DNA from: Acaryochloris sp. IP29b_bin.176
GTDB taxonomy: Bacteria; Cyanobacteriota; Cyanobacteriia; Thermosynechococcales; Thermosynechococcaceae
Length of the DNA: 39,862 nt
Direction of reading: 5' to 3'
Assembly (NCBI GenBank): GCA_028285315.1
Contig: JANQPU010000164.1
Span: 1 to 39,862, forward strand
Notes under the pieces: generated by a model
Databases searched by the model: none
Told to the model about the DNA's origin: nothing
The model's input: the letters and a program-made list of their open reading frames with translations, nothing else
Made by a program: the position numbers and the translations under genes
In this document: positions 1 to 10,400 of the stretch, one piece after another
Position numbering within the stretch: the first letter of the stretch is position 1
Layout of the letters: every line of letters begins with the position of its first letter

Positions 1-93
1 CAGACATCGGTTTGGCTCAGCACAGCACTTTGAACCTAAACCTACAATCCACACATCTAGACCCTATTTCACACTTACTTTATAAATGGCCTC

Positions 94-2340
94 TTAGAAG
101 GGTATAGAAATACCTGCGCCAACGGTGATTTCGTTTTGATCTCTGACACGGAGTTGATGCCAAGTCGATGAGCCCACGCGATTAGTGACGAAGAATTCAA
201 CATTGGGTTGATTCTGGCCTGATTCATCGCCTCCGATAATGCTTCTGGGATTCCAGCGCACGGCCACGGACCAGGGAATGCGATCAGCAAGGGTGTTGCC
301 GATAAAGGCATTGCCCTCACCCAAGAAATTGGCGCCCAATTCACCGACTAAGCTAAGGTCACGAATCACTTCAACGGAGCCACCCACATTAAAGCCTCCT
401 AGCTCCAGACCATCTCGCTGAACAAAACCCGCAATAGGAGTGAACCAAAAGGCCAGTTGATCGTTGACTTTGTAGTGTAGGGGTAAAGAAAGAGTCACTA
501 CAAAGCGTCTACCTTCTGGACTATCCGTTCTGAAAATTAGAGGAAAGTCTTTGGGGGCTCCTTGGCGAAACAAACCATTGCGATTGTTGTTATCAAAATT
601 ATCGAAGATATTATTGGTAAGTCCCACCGTTACTGCTGCACTGGCTGTCAAAGGCGCTGCCTCATCCTGGTTCAGCAGTCGCAGTTTAACGCCAAATCCT
701 TGCTCTGATTCGTCCACCTCCCCAAAGATATAGTCTAGGTAAGCTGAAAGTTCGAAATCCTTCGTCACTCCATAGCGAAGCGCGGTCTGAATGCCTTGTC
801 CGCCCCCCTGCAAATGGAAGAGGAAACGCTGACTGGGCACCGTCCCGCCATCAAAAAAGGCTAAACCATCGGTGGTATTGGTCGAATCTTGGCCATTCTG
901 CTCACGGTTGAAGCTATCGGCAATCCGACGATTGGCGGCCAAGAGACTCGGTAAAGAAATCACTCTCAAACCCAAGGCGGTTAAGTCTCGATCAGCTGTT
1001 AAGGCTAACGGTCCTTTGCTGCCAAACGTATTGGAGGCAAAGATATCGAGACCGAGGCTGGGATTAAGGAAATACCGCAGACCCGCATTGTAAGCAATAG
1101 ATTTGGCAGGCAATCCCGTATCCCGATTAAAACTGTTGTTGCCGGTAAAGGGCACAAACGCATCTCCCCAAAGGGTGATCCGAGGATGGACCTGATAAGA
1201 AATCGCCCCGCTTAACCCAAATGTCGTGCCGAAGGAACCTGGGTTGGCGAGGGGCGGACGGGGGATAAAGACCGCATTGCTATCGGAGAAGAAGGCAATG
1301 GTGGGTGAAAGGGTAAACTGCCAGCGATCGCTAACGGTAGCGGTGAAGGGAAATTGTAGGGCTGGAATTAAACTGCTGTCTTCCTGCTCAATCCCTCCGG
1401 GCGTAAATTCAAAGGTGCGATTGGTCAGGGGCACCGCCAGCGAGAAGGAACCGCTGAAGGCTAACGTATCATCGGTGTTATCCCAAAGTCTTTGCTTAAC
1501 GGATAGGGTTAAATCTCGGTTGTTGACCCGTCTAACAACGCCAAAAGGCCCCAGTCGGTCAGGGGTGCCTGTATCCACCACCTGCAGGGTTAAGTCTAGC
1601 TCTGTACTGTCTGTGATCCCCCAGGTAACGCCAAAATTAGGGTAGGCAGCTGTACCGCTATCCGCTTCAGTCCCCGGCAAAAAGAACAGGCGATTGTAGA
1701 GGCTCAGGGCGACTATTCCCTTGGGCAGGTGAATCGCCGTGGGTTGCTGAAATTGCTGATTGGCTAAAGGGCTAAACTGTGGGGTTGAATTGTCTTCGTT
1801 CTCCTCAACGTCCTTGTCAGTCTCAACATCAGTTTCGGCTGGCGGGACTGAGTCAACCTGGGCTAGATCCTCTGCACTCGTTGAGATGGGAATTGGAGCA
1901 GAGGCATTTTGCTGAGGGGTTACTTGAGAGATAAGGGTCTGCTGTGGAAGTAATGGTGTTGAACGAGACGGAGTTGATGGTGGGGGATGAGAGGCAGACG
2001 AGAGAGGTGTTTCCTCTGCGGTAACGTCTGAGCTAGCATTTGTAGGGCTGACAAGGGCGGCATTAACCTGTTGAGCAGCAGTGGATTGAAAACTAACTGA
2101 ATGAGTTGTCTTGCTTGAATTGGCAAATTTCAAGCTGCTGGAGGTCTGTTTGATCTGGATTGCCGGACTGTGGCTAAAACTGAAATCAGCCGTTTTTAGC
2201 TCAGATGAGTTGAGATGGCATGCGTCACATGAAGTAGGGGTGAGGAGTGGCTCTGAGAATGGGGTAGTCTCAGCATGGGTAGGTAGACTGCCACCCACGA
2301 TAGCTACGCAAATCCCAGTCGATAGGGTAATAAACTTCAT
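94..2340 (-). CDS. Outer-membrane beta-barrel protein with N-terminal CxxCH motif
   Basis: The 748-residue protein begins with a clear Sec signal peptide (hydrophobic to about residue 20, likely cleavage after THA at 21-23). Just behind it lies a single CDACH motif (C38, C41, H42), the form of a c-type heme attachment site. Residues about 50-205 are a low-complexity linker rich in Ser, Thr, Pro and Gln with an acidic patch. From about 205 to the end the sequence alternates short amphipathic strands with Asn/Gly/Asp-rich turns, and it ends in IPF with a terminal Phe, as outer-membrane barrels do. Function is not recognised. It may be a porin or a surface protein anchored by a barrel. Heme binding is only an inference from one short motif. 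No ribosome-binding site decides the start, but the signal peptide fits the ATG used. Confidence 0.7.
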   Translation of the reverse strand: MKFITLSTGICVAIVGGSLPTHAETTPFSEPLLTPTSCDACHLNSSELKTADFSFSHSPAIQIKQTSSSLKFANSSKTTHSVSFQSTAAQQVNAALVSPTNASSDVTAEETPLSSASHPPPSTPSRSTPLLPQQTLISQVTPQQNASAPIPISTSAEDLAQVDSVPPAETDVETDKDVEENEDNSTPQFSPLANQQFQQPTAIHLPKGIVALSLYNRLFFLPGTEADSGTAAYPNFGVTWGITDSTELDLTLQVVDTGTPDRLGPFGVVRRVNNRDLTLSVKQRLWDNTDDTLAFSGSFSLAVPLTNRTFEFTPGGIEQEDSSLIPALQFPFTATVSDRWQFTLSPTIAFFSDSNAVFIPRPPLANPGSFGTTFGLSGAISYQVHPRITLWGDAFVPFTGNNSFNRDTGLPAKSIAYNAGLRYFLNPSLGLDIFASNTFGSKGPLALTADRDLTALGLRVISLPSLLAANRRIADSFNREQNGQDSTNTTDGLAFFDGGTVPSQRFLFHLQGGGQGIQTALRYGVTKDFELSAYLDYIFGEVDESEQGFGVKLRLLNQDEAAPLTASAAVTVGLTNNIFDNFDNNNRNGLFRQGAPKDFPLIFRTDSPEGRRFVVTLSLPLHYKVNDQLAFWFTPIAGFVQRDGLELGGFNVGGSVEVIRDLSLVGELGANFLGEGNAFIGNTLADRIPWSVAVRWNPRSIIGGDESGQNQPNVEFFVTNRVGSSTWHQLRVRDQNEITVGAGISIPF

Positions 2341-2451
2341 ATTGAGAATAAGGACTCCACTGAATCTCTGATGTCAGTACAGGGACGTTCTCAGCCCTCG
2401 CTCAGCTCGGGCAGTTGGGGAAGAGTATACATCGGCTCGTGAGCACTCGGA

Positions 2452-3861
2452 TTAACGGCAAAAGACTTGAGCGTGGTTTGCCAAAACATCCATTTTTACG
2501 GAGCGATAATTAATTTGTTCTCCATCAACGGCAAGTAGGCCCTTGGAACTTAGCGGTTCTAGGCGTAGACAGCGCACCTTGTAGTATTCCATTTCTGGGA
2601 GGAGGAGATGCTCTCCAGTGGCAATTTTGAGGAATGCGGTCAGCAAGCGCCAGCGCGTAATTCCTTTACGAATGATTAAGACATCCATACAGCCATCCGC
2701 CAACCGCGCATGGGGTGCTGCCAAAACACTATGGGTGGCCCAAGCGACATTCATCACCCATAGGGCAACAAATTCTCCTTCGAGAACTTGCCAGCCTGGG
2801 GAGGAGGAATCCTCTAGCTCTGCCGTTGGTTGAGGCCAAGATGGAGAAGAGGGTTGTTGAGGGCCATGAGGGTTGGGGGGCCAGTCAGAGGCTGGAAGGA
2901 AGGAAATCCGACCTTGATAACTACGCAGGGCCAAAATGCTGAGAAAGGCATATAAATCACTGCGCAAGGAGCCCAAAAATTTGAGGAAACGAAGTTTATT
3001 GGATTTAATATCGATATCGCTAATTAAGGCCCAGGCTAAGGAGAGAATGCTGTAGTATTGTTTGCCGTCTTGCTTGACTACACCAAGATTGATGGGTTGG
3101 CACTGGCCTTTGGCAATGATGAAGGCCGCATTCCTTGGATCGTAAGTTTCTCTGGATAACTCTAGAATGGTTTTTCCCAAACCATTACCTGTCCCAGCCG
3201 GAATAATGCCGATGGGTTTTGCGATCGCAGCCTCTGCCTCGGCATGGGTCATCAGGCCATTGATCAGCTCATAAACGGTGCCATCGCCCCCAACAACCAC
3301 AAATCCATCTATTTTCGATAAGTCAAAGTCCCGAACGGACTGGATAGTCCGTTCTCCCCCTTGGGTTTCCAAGATACTGATCTGGCAATGGGCATCTTCT
3401 AAGATGGTCTGGATCGATTGAAAAACTTGTTTGGCTTGTCGTCGTCCACCCCTGGGATTGATTAGGACTTGAAGGTGGCGGGGAGGGACGATTTGCTGTG
3501 GCTGAATGGGGAGTCCTTGCAAGGCTTGACGAATGGCATTAATCCATTGAGATCGCATCTGCTCTGTGGAACAGACAAACTCATATTCCCTTAACTGTCG
3601 GTGCTGGGGTACAGTCCTAGGAGCGGGATAGGCACATAGAACAAATCCAAAGAATCCCTGTGGATATATTTTGCCAGTAGGCTTGACGCCGACCACGTCA
3701 TCAAAGGATAAAGTTTGTCGCAGGCCAGCATGGAACCAGGACAAACTGGTTGTCGTCAACCATCCTCTAGCCCGAATGTCAGCAGCGATTGGTTTTGAGC
3801 CGCTGACCAAAAATAGTTGTTCTTCAAAGACAATATCCAATTTAATCTGTTGCGAAAACAA
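2452..3861 (-). CDS. Diacylglycerol/sphingosine-kinase-like lipid kinase with PH-like N-terminus
   Basis: This is a 469-residue member of the DAGK catalytic (LCB5/YegS) family, which phosphorylates a lipid hydroxyl with ATP. The nucleotide-binding motif GGDGTVYELINGL and the following PIGIIPAGTGNGLGKTI are intact. The catalytic domain covers roughly residues 125-460. The first 115 residues do not belong to it; they form a beta-rich segment ending in an amphipathic helix (around STEQMRSQWINAIRQAL) that resembles a PH domain, an arrangement known from eukaryotic ceramide and sphingosine kinases. The only in-frame start near the N-terminus is TTG at 3859-3861, which shares one base with the divergent ATG of the next gene. 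The substrate cannot be told from sequence. Confidence 0.85.
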   Translation of the reverse strand: MFSQQIKLDIVFEEQLFLVSGSKPIAADIRARGWLTTTSLSWFHAGLRQTLSFDDVVGVKPTGKIYPQGFFGFVLCAYPAPRTVPQHRQLREYEFVCSTEQMRSQWINAIRQALQGLPIQPQQIVPPRHLQVLINPRGGRRQAKQVFQSIQTILEDAHCQISILETQGGERTIQSVRDFDLSKIDGFVVVGGDGTVYELINGLMTHAEAEAAIAKPIGIIPAGTGNGLGKTILELSRETYDPRNAAFIIAKGQCQPINLGVVKQDGKQYYSILSLAWALISDIDIKSNKLRFLKFLGSLRSDLYAFLSILALRSYQGRISFLPASDWPPNPHGPQQPSSPSWPQPTAELEDSSSPGWQVLEGEFVALWVMNVAWATHSVLAAPHARLADGCMDVLIIRKGITRWRLLTAFLKIATGEHLLLPEMEYYKVRCLRLEPLSSKGLLAVDGEQINYRSVKMDVLANHAQVFCR

Positions 3862-4412
3862 TGCTTTTCTGGACCCACTTTGCTCAAGATACTTTGAATA
3901 TTTTATGGCTAGGTGTTGGGCTATTCCTGGCTGGGGTCTTGGAGGCGTTCCTGTGGAAAACTAAACCTTTCGAACTTTTAAATGTGCCGATTCAATCCCA
4001 GTGGTTTGGTGTAAATAAGCGGTGGAGAGGATTGATTAGTTTACCACTAACCTGTGTGGTGAGTACCTTTTTACTGCAAGGATTGGAGTTTCAACTGTTC
4101 TCGAACTCAGGCCCGCAGATTCAATTATCCAACTTTAATTTTATTGAGTATGGATTGTTAGTCGGCTTTGTCTTTAACCTATCGGAGTTGCCGAATTCCT
4201 TCGTCAAAAGACGGTTACAGATTCCCCCTGGTGATGAAAATAACAAATTTTTCTATGTGATTGATCACATGGATTCGACCTATGGGGTTTTGCTCCTATG
4301 GTTTTTCTATTTTCACTTTCCATTGCATTTGATTTTAACGGGAGGAGTAGTAACACCCCTACTATTTATGGGTGCAACATGGGTGCGTAGACAGTTGGGT
4401 TTAAAGGCATAA
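3861..4412 (+). CDS. CDP-archaeol synthase (CarS)-like integral membrane protein
   Basis: The 183-residue protein has about four hydrophobic helices (near residues 10-28, 50-68, 85-105 and 145-175). Between them lie the signatures of the CarS/DUF46 family: FGVNKRWRGL, LPNSFVKRRLQIPPG and DHMDSTYG. In archaea this family transfers CMP from CTP to a phosphorylated isoprenoid glycerol ether; in bacteria the substrate is unknown, and a CDP-activated lipid is the reasonable inference. It sits head-to-head with the lipid kinase at 2452-3861, so a phosphorylated lipid from that enzyme is an attractive but unproven substrate. The ATG at 3861 gives a natural N-terminus leading straight into the first helix. 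Confidence 0.8.
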   Translation: MLFWTHFAQDTLNILWLGVGLFLAGVLEAFLWKTKPFELLNVPIQSQWFGVNKRWRGLISLPLTCVVSTFLLQGLEFQLFSNSGPQIQLSNFNFIEYGLLVGFVFNLSELPNSFVKRRLQIPPGDENNKFFYVIDHMDSTYGVLLLWFFYFHFPLHLILTGGVVTPLLFMGATWVRRQLGLKA

Positions 4413-4561
4413 CCCTAGTTGACAAAATTGATGAAGTCCCTCACAAATTCAAGAAAACAGGATTAATTTAAGTCAATGTCTAAGGTTAAATCTACTCTCA
4501 GCAAGAAAAGCAAATAAGCGGTAAGATTTGAGGTATTTGGATTAGGAGACGTGGCTTCTCT

Positions 4562-6169
4562 ATGCGAGTTTTACTGATTTACCCCCTCTTTCCAAAAAGT
4601 TTTTGGTCTTTTGAGAAAACCTTATCCTTAGTTGATAAGAAAGCATTATTGCCCCCCCTGGGGTTGGTTACAGTAGCCGCTATCCTTCCCCAAGAATGGG
4701 AGTTTCGACTCATTGATCGCAATATAGAGTCTGTACCTGAGCCCGATTGGGATTGGGCTGAGCTAGTGATTCTATCGGGCATGATTGTCCAAAAAGACGA
4801 TTTATTAGATCTCGTGGGCGAGGCTCATCGACGGGGTAAAAAAGTGGCAGTGGGTGGTCCCTACGCCACGTCAATGCCACAAGAGGTGCAGGCAGTGGGT
4901 GCCGATTATTTGATTTTGGATGAGGGGGAAATTACCCTACCCATGTTTGTGGAAGCCATCGAACAGGGCGAAGAATCTGGTGTCTATCGGGCTACTGAAA
5001 AGCCAGCGGTTACCGAAACCCCTATTCCCCGCTACGATCTGCTGAAATTTCCTGCCTACGACAACATGTCGGTGCAGTTCTCACGGGGATGTCCGTTCCA
5101 GTGCGAATTCTGCGACATTATTGTTCTCTACGGCCGTAAACCCCGTACCAAGACCCCAGCACAGCTCATTGGTGAGCTAGAACGACTTTACGAGTTGGGC
5201 TGGCGAGGGTCTGTGTTTATGGTGGATGACAATTTCATCGGCAATAAGCGCAATGTCAAACTGTTGCTGGCCGAATTACGAGGATGGATTGCGGAGAAGA
5301 ACTATCCCTTTAGCTTTGTAACTGAGGCTTCAGTAGATTTGGCTCAAGATCACGAGCTGATGGATCTGATGATTGAGTGCAACTTTAACAGCGTCTTCCT
5401 GGGCATTGAAACCCCAGATGAAGATAGCCTGAAGGTCACTAAGAAATTTCAGAATACTCGCGACTCCCTGAGTGAAGCCATTGATACCATGTCTGAAAAG
5501 GGATTGCGAATCATGGCCGGGTTTATTATTGGCTTTGATGGGGAAAAGAGTGGCGCGGGCGATCGCATTACCCGTTTCGTCGAAAAAACCAATATTCCGA
5601 TTGCCTTATTTAGTATGTTGCAAGCATTGCCGAATACGGCGCTTTGGCATCGCTTAGAAAAGGAAGGGCGTTTAATTAAAGACCAGGAAGGGACGGGAAA
5701 TCAAACCTCCTTGATGAACTTTATTCCCACGCGCCCCATTGAAGACATTGCAGAGGAGTATATTGAAGCTTTCTGCAATATCTATGACCCGCAAAAGTAT
5801 CTAGACCGCACCTTCCGCCATTTTATGAGTATGAAAATTCGTCCCCGGGCGGGCGGCTCGGGTAAGAGTTCTCTGAAGGTGAGCTGGTTAGATATTCGGG
5901 CGCTAGCAACTCTAGCTTGGCGACAAGGTGTTGTTCGCAAAACTCGCTGGAAGTTTTGGATTAATTTGTTCCGCATTCTCCAAAACAATCCTCAAGTTAC
6001 AACACGATATTTATCTGCTTCTGCCTTCGTAGAGCATTTCCTGGAATATCGGCAGATTGTGCGAGAGCAGATTGAATCTCAGTTAGCGGTGCATTTGCAG
6101 AATCATCCGAGGGTGGTCACATCAGCAGAAGCGTCGCCCACAGAACCAGTTACTGCGAAAACGGCCTAG
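4562..6169 (+). CDS. B12-binding radical SAM protein with DUF4070-type C-terminus
   Basis: The 535-residue protein has a cobalamin-binding-type Rossmann region at about residues 1-150 (opening MRVLLIYPLFP, with PPLGLVTVAA at 31-40). A radical SAM domain follows, with the cluster motif CPFQCEFC (C177, C181, C184). The C-terminal region from about 370 matches the DUF4070 type, including DPQKYLDRTFRHF. The hopanoid C-2 methylase HpnP has the same order and similar openings, but many cyanobacterial proteins of unknown substrate do too, so I do not assign hpnP. An AGGAG sits at 4544-4548, rather far (13 bases) from the ATG. The gene ends 27 bases before stpA and could be cotranscribed with it. A methyl transfer to an unactivated carbon is the usual chemistry of this class. 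Confidence 0.85.
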   Translation: MRVLLIYPLFPKSFWSFEKTLSLVDKKALLPPLGLVTVAAILPQEWEFRLIDRNIESVPEPDWDWAELVILSGMIVQKDDLLDLVGEAHRRGKKVAVGGPYATSMPQEVQAVGADYLILDEGEITLPMFVEAIEQGEESGVYRATEKPAVTETPIPRYDLLKFPAYDNMSVQFSRGCPFQCEFCDIIVLYGRKPRTKTPAQLIGELERLYELGWRGSVFMVDDNFIGNKRNVKLLLAELRGWIAEKNYPFSFVTEASVDLAQDHELMDLMIECNFNSVFLGIETPDEDSLKVTKKFQNTRDSLSEAIDTMSEKGLRIMAGFIIGFDGEKSGAGDRITRFVEKTNIPIALFSMLQALPNTALWHRLEKEGRLIKDQEGTGNQTSLMNFIPTRPIEDIAEEYIEAFCNIYDPQKYLDRTFRHFMSMKIRPRAGGSGKSSLKVSWLDIRALATLAWRQGVVRKTRWKFWINLFRILQNNPQVTTRYLSASAFVEHFLEYRQIVREQIESQLAVHLQNHPRVVTSAEASPTEPVTAKTA

Positions 6170-6196
6170 CGTGGGTTAGTTTCCTGGTCTTCACCG

Positions 6197-7477
6197 ATGC
6201 CTAATCTCCCTTTGTCTGAGCAAGTTTGGTCATTAAATCACGGTATATTTATTGATCAATGCGTTCAGCAACAGAATCTCTTAATTATTCAAGATTTAGA
6301 CGGGGTCTGTATGGGCTTGGTCAAAGACCCATTGACTCGTACCATCGATCCAGCCTATGTTCGTGCTGCCCAACAGCTAGATGGAAATTTTTATGTTCTC
6401 ACCAATGGTGAACATATTGGCAATAGGGGCGTGAATTATATTGTTGAGCAAGCCTTTGAACCAGATATCGTTGCTAAAGAAGGACTCTATTTACCGGGCC
6501 TTGCAGCGGGTGGGGTTCAATGGCAGGACCGATTTGGTACCGTTTCCCATCCAGGTGTGAGTTCTCAAGAGTTAGAGTTTCTCGCGTCTGTCCCCCAGCG
6601 GATCACCCAGCATTTACAGCAATATTTTCAGGTGCGAGCCGAGAATGACTCGCGAATTCAACCCTGTATCCAAGCTGCTGTTCTGGATAACCCCGTTTCG
6701 CCGACTGCAAATCTCAATGTATTCTATGACCATTTTGTAGATCAGATAGAACAGTATGGCCACCTGCAGCAAGAGATGCAGGGGTTGATGACGGAATTAT
6801 TGCAACAGGCTCAGGCTCAAGGACTCAGTCGGTCATTCTTTGTCCATTACGCTCCTAATTTGGGGAAAGACGAGCAAGGAAATGAAATTTTGCAGCCTGC
6901 CACACCGCAAGATGCTGGAACCACAGATTTCCAATTTATGTTGCAAGGCGGTATCAAAGAAGTTGGAGTGCTAGTGATCTTGAATCGCTATTATCACCAA
7001 TGCACCGGGCACTATCCTCTAGGCGAGGACTTTAACGCGCGACAGGCTCCCCAATCCCAGGTTGCATTAATGGCATTAGTCAAAGAAAACTTTGACCCCG
7101 CTCATATGCCCATTCTTATCGGTGTTGGGGACACAGTCACTAGCAAGGCTGTTGAAGAAGATGGAGAATTGCGGTTTCAGCGCGGAGGGAGCGATCGCAA
7201 CTTCTTACACCTCATTCAAACCCTTGGTCGAGAATTTAAGACTGACAATGTCGTTGGCTATGTTGATAGTAGTGGCGGCGAGGTCAAAAATCGCAAGCCA
7301 TTACAGCTAGAACTTGTACCTACTAATGCAATCGGTGCAAGCTCATATCGGGTCATTGCTGGCCCTGGAGATGATCGAGATACAGAAGACCCGTTAACCC
7401 TCAATGTAGTCTTTCCAAAAGGTCATACACAGTACATTCAGTGTTTTCGGGAAATTGCTCAGCGCCGCAAGCCATAA
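6197..7477 (+). CDS. stpA: Glucosylglycerol-3-phosphate phosphatase
   Basis: The 426-residue protein matches the cyanobacterial salt-tolerance phosphatase StpA (GgpP) along its whole length, and the length is as expected. It removes phosphate from glucosylglycerol-phosphate, the second step in making the osmolyte glucosylglycerol. The HAD-like catalytic motif IIQDLDGVCM (D33 and D35) is near the N-terminus, and FYVLTNGEH follows at about residues 69-77. The partner synthase gene ggpS is in this window at 25952-27457. The gene lies 27 bases behind the radical SAM gene and ends 4 bases from the convergent giant gene on the other strand, with no clear terminator between them. Confidence 0.93.
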   Translation: MPNLPLSEQVWSLNHGIFIDQCVQQQNLLIIQDLDGVCMGLVKDPLTRTIDPAYVRAAQQLDGNFYVLTNGEHIGNRGVNYIVEQAFEPDIVAKEGLYLPGLAAGGVQWQDRFGTVSHPGVSSQELEFLASVPQRITQHLQQYFQVRAENDSRIQPCIQAAVLDNPVSPTANLNVFYDHFVDQIEQYGHLQQEMQGLMTELLQQAQAQGLSRSFFVHYAPNLGKDEQGNEILQPATPQDAGTTDFQFMLQGGIKEVGVLVILNRYYHQCTGHYPLGEDFNARQAPQSQVALMALVKENFDPAHMPILIGVGDTVTSKAVEEDGELRFQRGGSDRNFLHLIQTLGREFKTDNVVGYVDSSGGEVKNRKPLQLELVPTNAIGASSYRVIAGPGDDRDTEDPLTLNVVFPKGHTQYIQCFREIAQRRKP

Positions 7478-7481
7478 AAAC

Positions 7482-10400
7482 TTAGACGGTGCTGTTAAAA
7501 GACCAATTCAAAATATCTTGGTCGTTGGTCCGTCCACCAGTACCAGCGGTAAACCCGACAAAGGCTTGATTTCCTAAGGTACCCGCTAAATCAATATTGG
7601 TGGATAGCACTGCATCGACGGGTTGGACGTCAGTGTCGGATAAATACACTCGCAGCAAGTCCGTGTCGCCGTCATAGTCCACCCAAGCGGTTAGAGGATT
7701 GCCATTATTTAAGTCAAAGGGAGCATTCACCGAAGCGAGCGCAGTGTCCACACTCCCATTCCTCAAAATAGATAAGTGGTTGTTATTGATATCGATAGCA
7801 CCATTATCGTAGGTATCGAATTCAATAGCGATACTATTGGCAATGCCTGCATAGCCTAAACTGCCACCTAGTCCGCCTAAAGCATTCGCTCCTGACGTAC
7901 TGTTTTGCAGGACTAAGGTAAAACCATCTGCACCATCAGTACCTTGGCCTCCCGTAATCTGGAATTGGAATTGAGTTGAGAAGCTGGTATCACTATCCAC
8001 TTGGAAGGCTTGATTGATAAAGGCACTCCCAGTTCGCCTACCACTGTCGGGTGTTAGACGGAGCCGATCGTTGTTGCCTGTCGCACTACCATTGAGATTA
8101 AGGGAGGAGAGGTCGGCAAAATTATCGAAGGATGTCGATAAATTGGGTTGTGGAGATTGACCGGAACTTACAGGATCCCAGCGTAAGATTTCCCCAGAGG
8201 CAAGATCAACACCATAAAGTCGACCATCAGGTCCCATCTTCATATCCACTACAAAGGGTATATTGGAATCAAAGACCTGGACATTCGAGATTTGGCGGTT
8301 GCTATCAAACGTAGCCGCATAGAGAGTGCCGTTATTAACATCCCCAAACATCAACGTATTGCTGTTGTAGAAATCTCCTACGGTGATAGCGTTAGCATTA
8401 TCGGGTGCTCCATGACTGCGCGATAACAGAGGAAAAACGGCTGCTGCATCTCCGGGATTATTTCGATTGCCGTTGCTGTAGAAGGAGGCGGCTTGGGACA
8501 GATCCTGATAGCCACCCGTTCGGTTGGGGCCTTCTAGGTAAGGCCAGCCAAAGTTAGAGCCTGCTACCCCGGTATTGATCTCTTCCCAACGGGTCCAACC
8601 GACATCACCAATGACGGGGAGCTGGGTGACAGGGTCAAAGGTAAACCGATAGGGGTTGCGGAGTCCTGAATAAAAAACCTTAGATGAGTTGCTGTTGGCA
8701 TCACCATTAAAGAAAGGATTGGTGGTAATGCCTTCACCTGTAATTGGATCGATGCGTAGAACCTTGCCCGATAAATTGTTGACATCCTGCACACGGACAC
8801 CACGAGGATCCGTGAAATTGAAGGACGTTCCATCTCCATTACTGAGATACAAGTACCCATCGGGTCCAAACTCTAAATCGCCAATGGAGTGGGATGTACT
8901 ATCTGTGGCTAGATAATCTCGAATATTTTGATTTTGCGTGCCAGGACGATCCGGATCGTTGTCTTGGGTGCCTGTATCAATTTGGTCAGCGGGAGCGGTG
9001 ATGGTGGTACCGTTGACGATACCAGACGGAAGAATTGAAATATTGCCAGTACTATTGCTATCTGGCTGACTGGTATAGGCCCAGGTGCTGTTAGTACCTG
9101 CTAAGACAACTAAGCTGTTTGGGTCGGCAACCATTGTAGTGGGATCGATCGTGAGTCTTACCATCCGCGAGGGGCGATTTCCATTGGCGTCGGGGGCGGC
9201 TAAGCCTGAATTGCCGATCGTTTCAGGAGGATCATAGGTATAGAGCAGATAGACATAGGGGGTGTTGGGGAAATCGGGATGAATCGCTAAACCCAGCAAG
9301 CCGCGATCGCGAGTATCATTCACTTGGCTAGATAGATTCACTAAGGGGGTGGATTGAAGCACGCCATTGTCAATGACTCGAACAACCCCGTTCTTTTGAG
9401 CAACCAGCATATATCTGCCATCAGGAGTCCAGTCCAGAGTAGTGGGTTGGATTAAGCCTGAGACTGCAGTGGTGCGATTAAGGTCACCTAAGGCTAAATC
9501 ATTATCGAGAATGGTGATATTGGTGGTGATGGTATTCCCAAGGATCCCCCCGGTCGGATTGCTGAGGGTAACAGCAAAGGTTTCGTCCCCTTCCACAAAG
9601 GCATCATTGAGAATAGGAATTGTCAGGGTTTGGGTGATTTGTCCAGCAGCAAAGTTCAGGGTACCGGAAGTTGCTGTGTAGTCTTCGCCAGCAACCGCTG
9701 TGCCATTACTGGTACTGAAGTCAACTGAAGCTGCACCAGAACTATCGCCGCTGCGCTGAACGGTGATCGAGGCTGTGGCCGTTCCTTCTTCCACGCTAAT
9801 GGCGGTATCCGTCACCGATAATGTGGATGCTGCATCATCATCAACAATTGTAATTAGGGCGGTGCGAGGTGCCCCTAAGCTACCATTGCTAGCATTTTGG
9901 ATGCCAACCGCAAAGGTTTCATTCCCTTCAAATAAGGTGTCATCAATAATCGGGATAGTGAAGGTCTTTTCCGTCTCGCCAATCTCGAAAACAATTTCGC
10001 CCGTATTGTCTCGCCCATTCAAGGTGGGAGGGGTGAAATCGACGTCGGCTGAGGCGGCATCTGCACCTCCCACTTCATTAGTGGTGTACTCAAGGGTAGC
10101 TCGGACCAGTGCCTCTCCTGTGCGGACTGCCGTAACAGTGACGACACCCGCAGATTCATCGACCAAAATCGGATCGGTATCCGCTAAGGAAAAGGTATCC
10201 GTAACTGGATCGGGTGTTTCTAGGAGGCCAGTATCCAGGGCTAAATAAGCCACATCTTCAAAGACATGTCGGGTTTCACTGTCTCTCGATTGCTCTTCTT
10301 CTAAAAATAGAGTTGCGCCCGTTGTGCCTAGGCTGCGATAGCGAATCGCAAAAGGATCGCCGCCATTGCTGGTGTTGGCCTGGGCTAAGACTATGGGTGT

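Noticed and set aside
1226-1645. 139-codon plus-strand ORF in the barrel gene
   Set aside because: It is antisense to a well-supported barrel protein and has no recognisable domain.
9763-10248. 161-codon plus-strand ORF inside the giant surface gene
   Set aside because: It is antisense to clear Calx-beta coding sequence, and its Ser/Val-rich composition is the mirror of the repeat codons.
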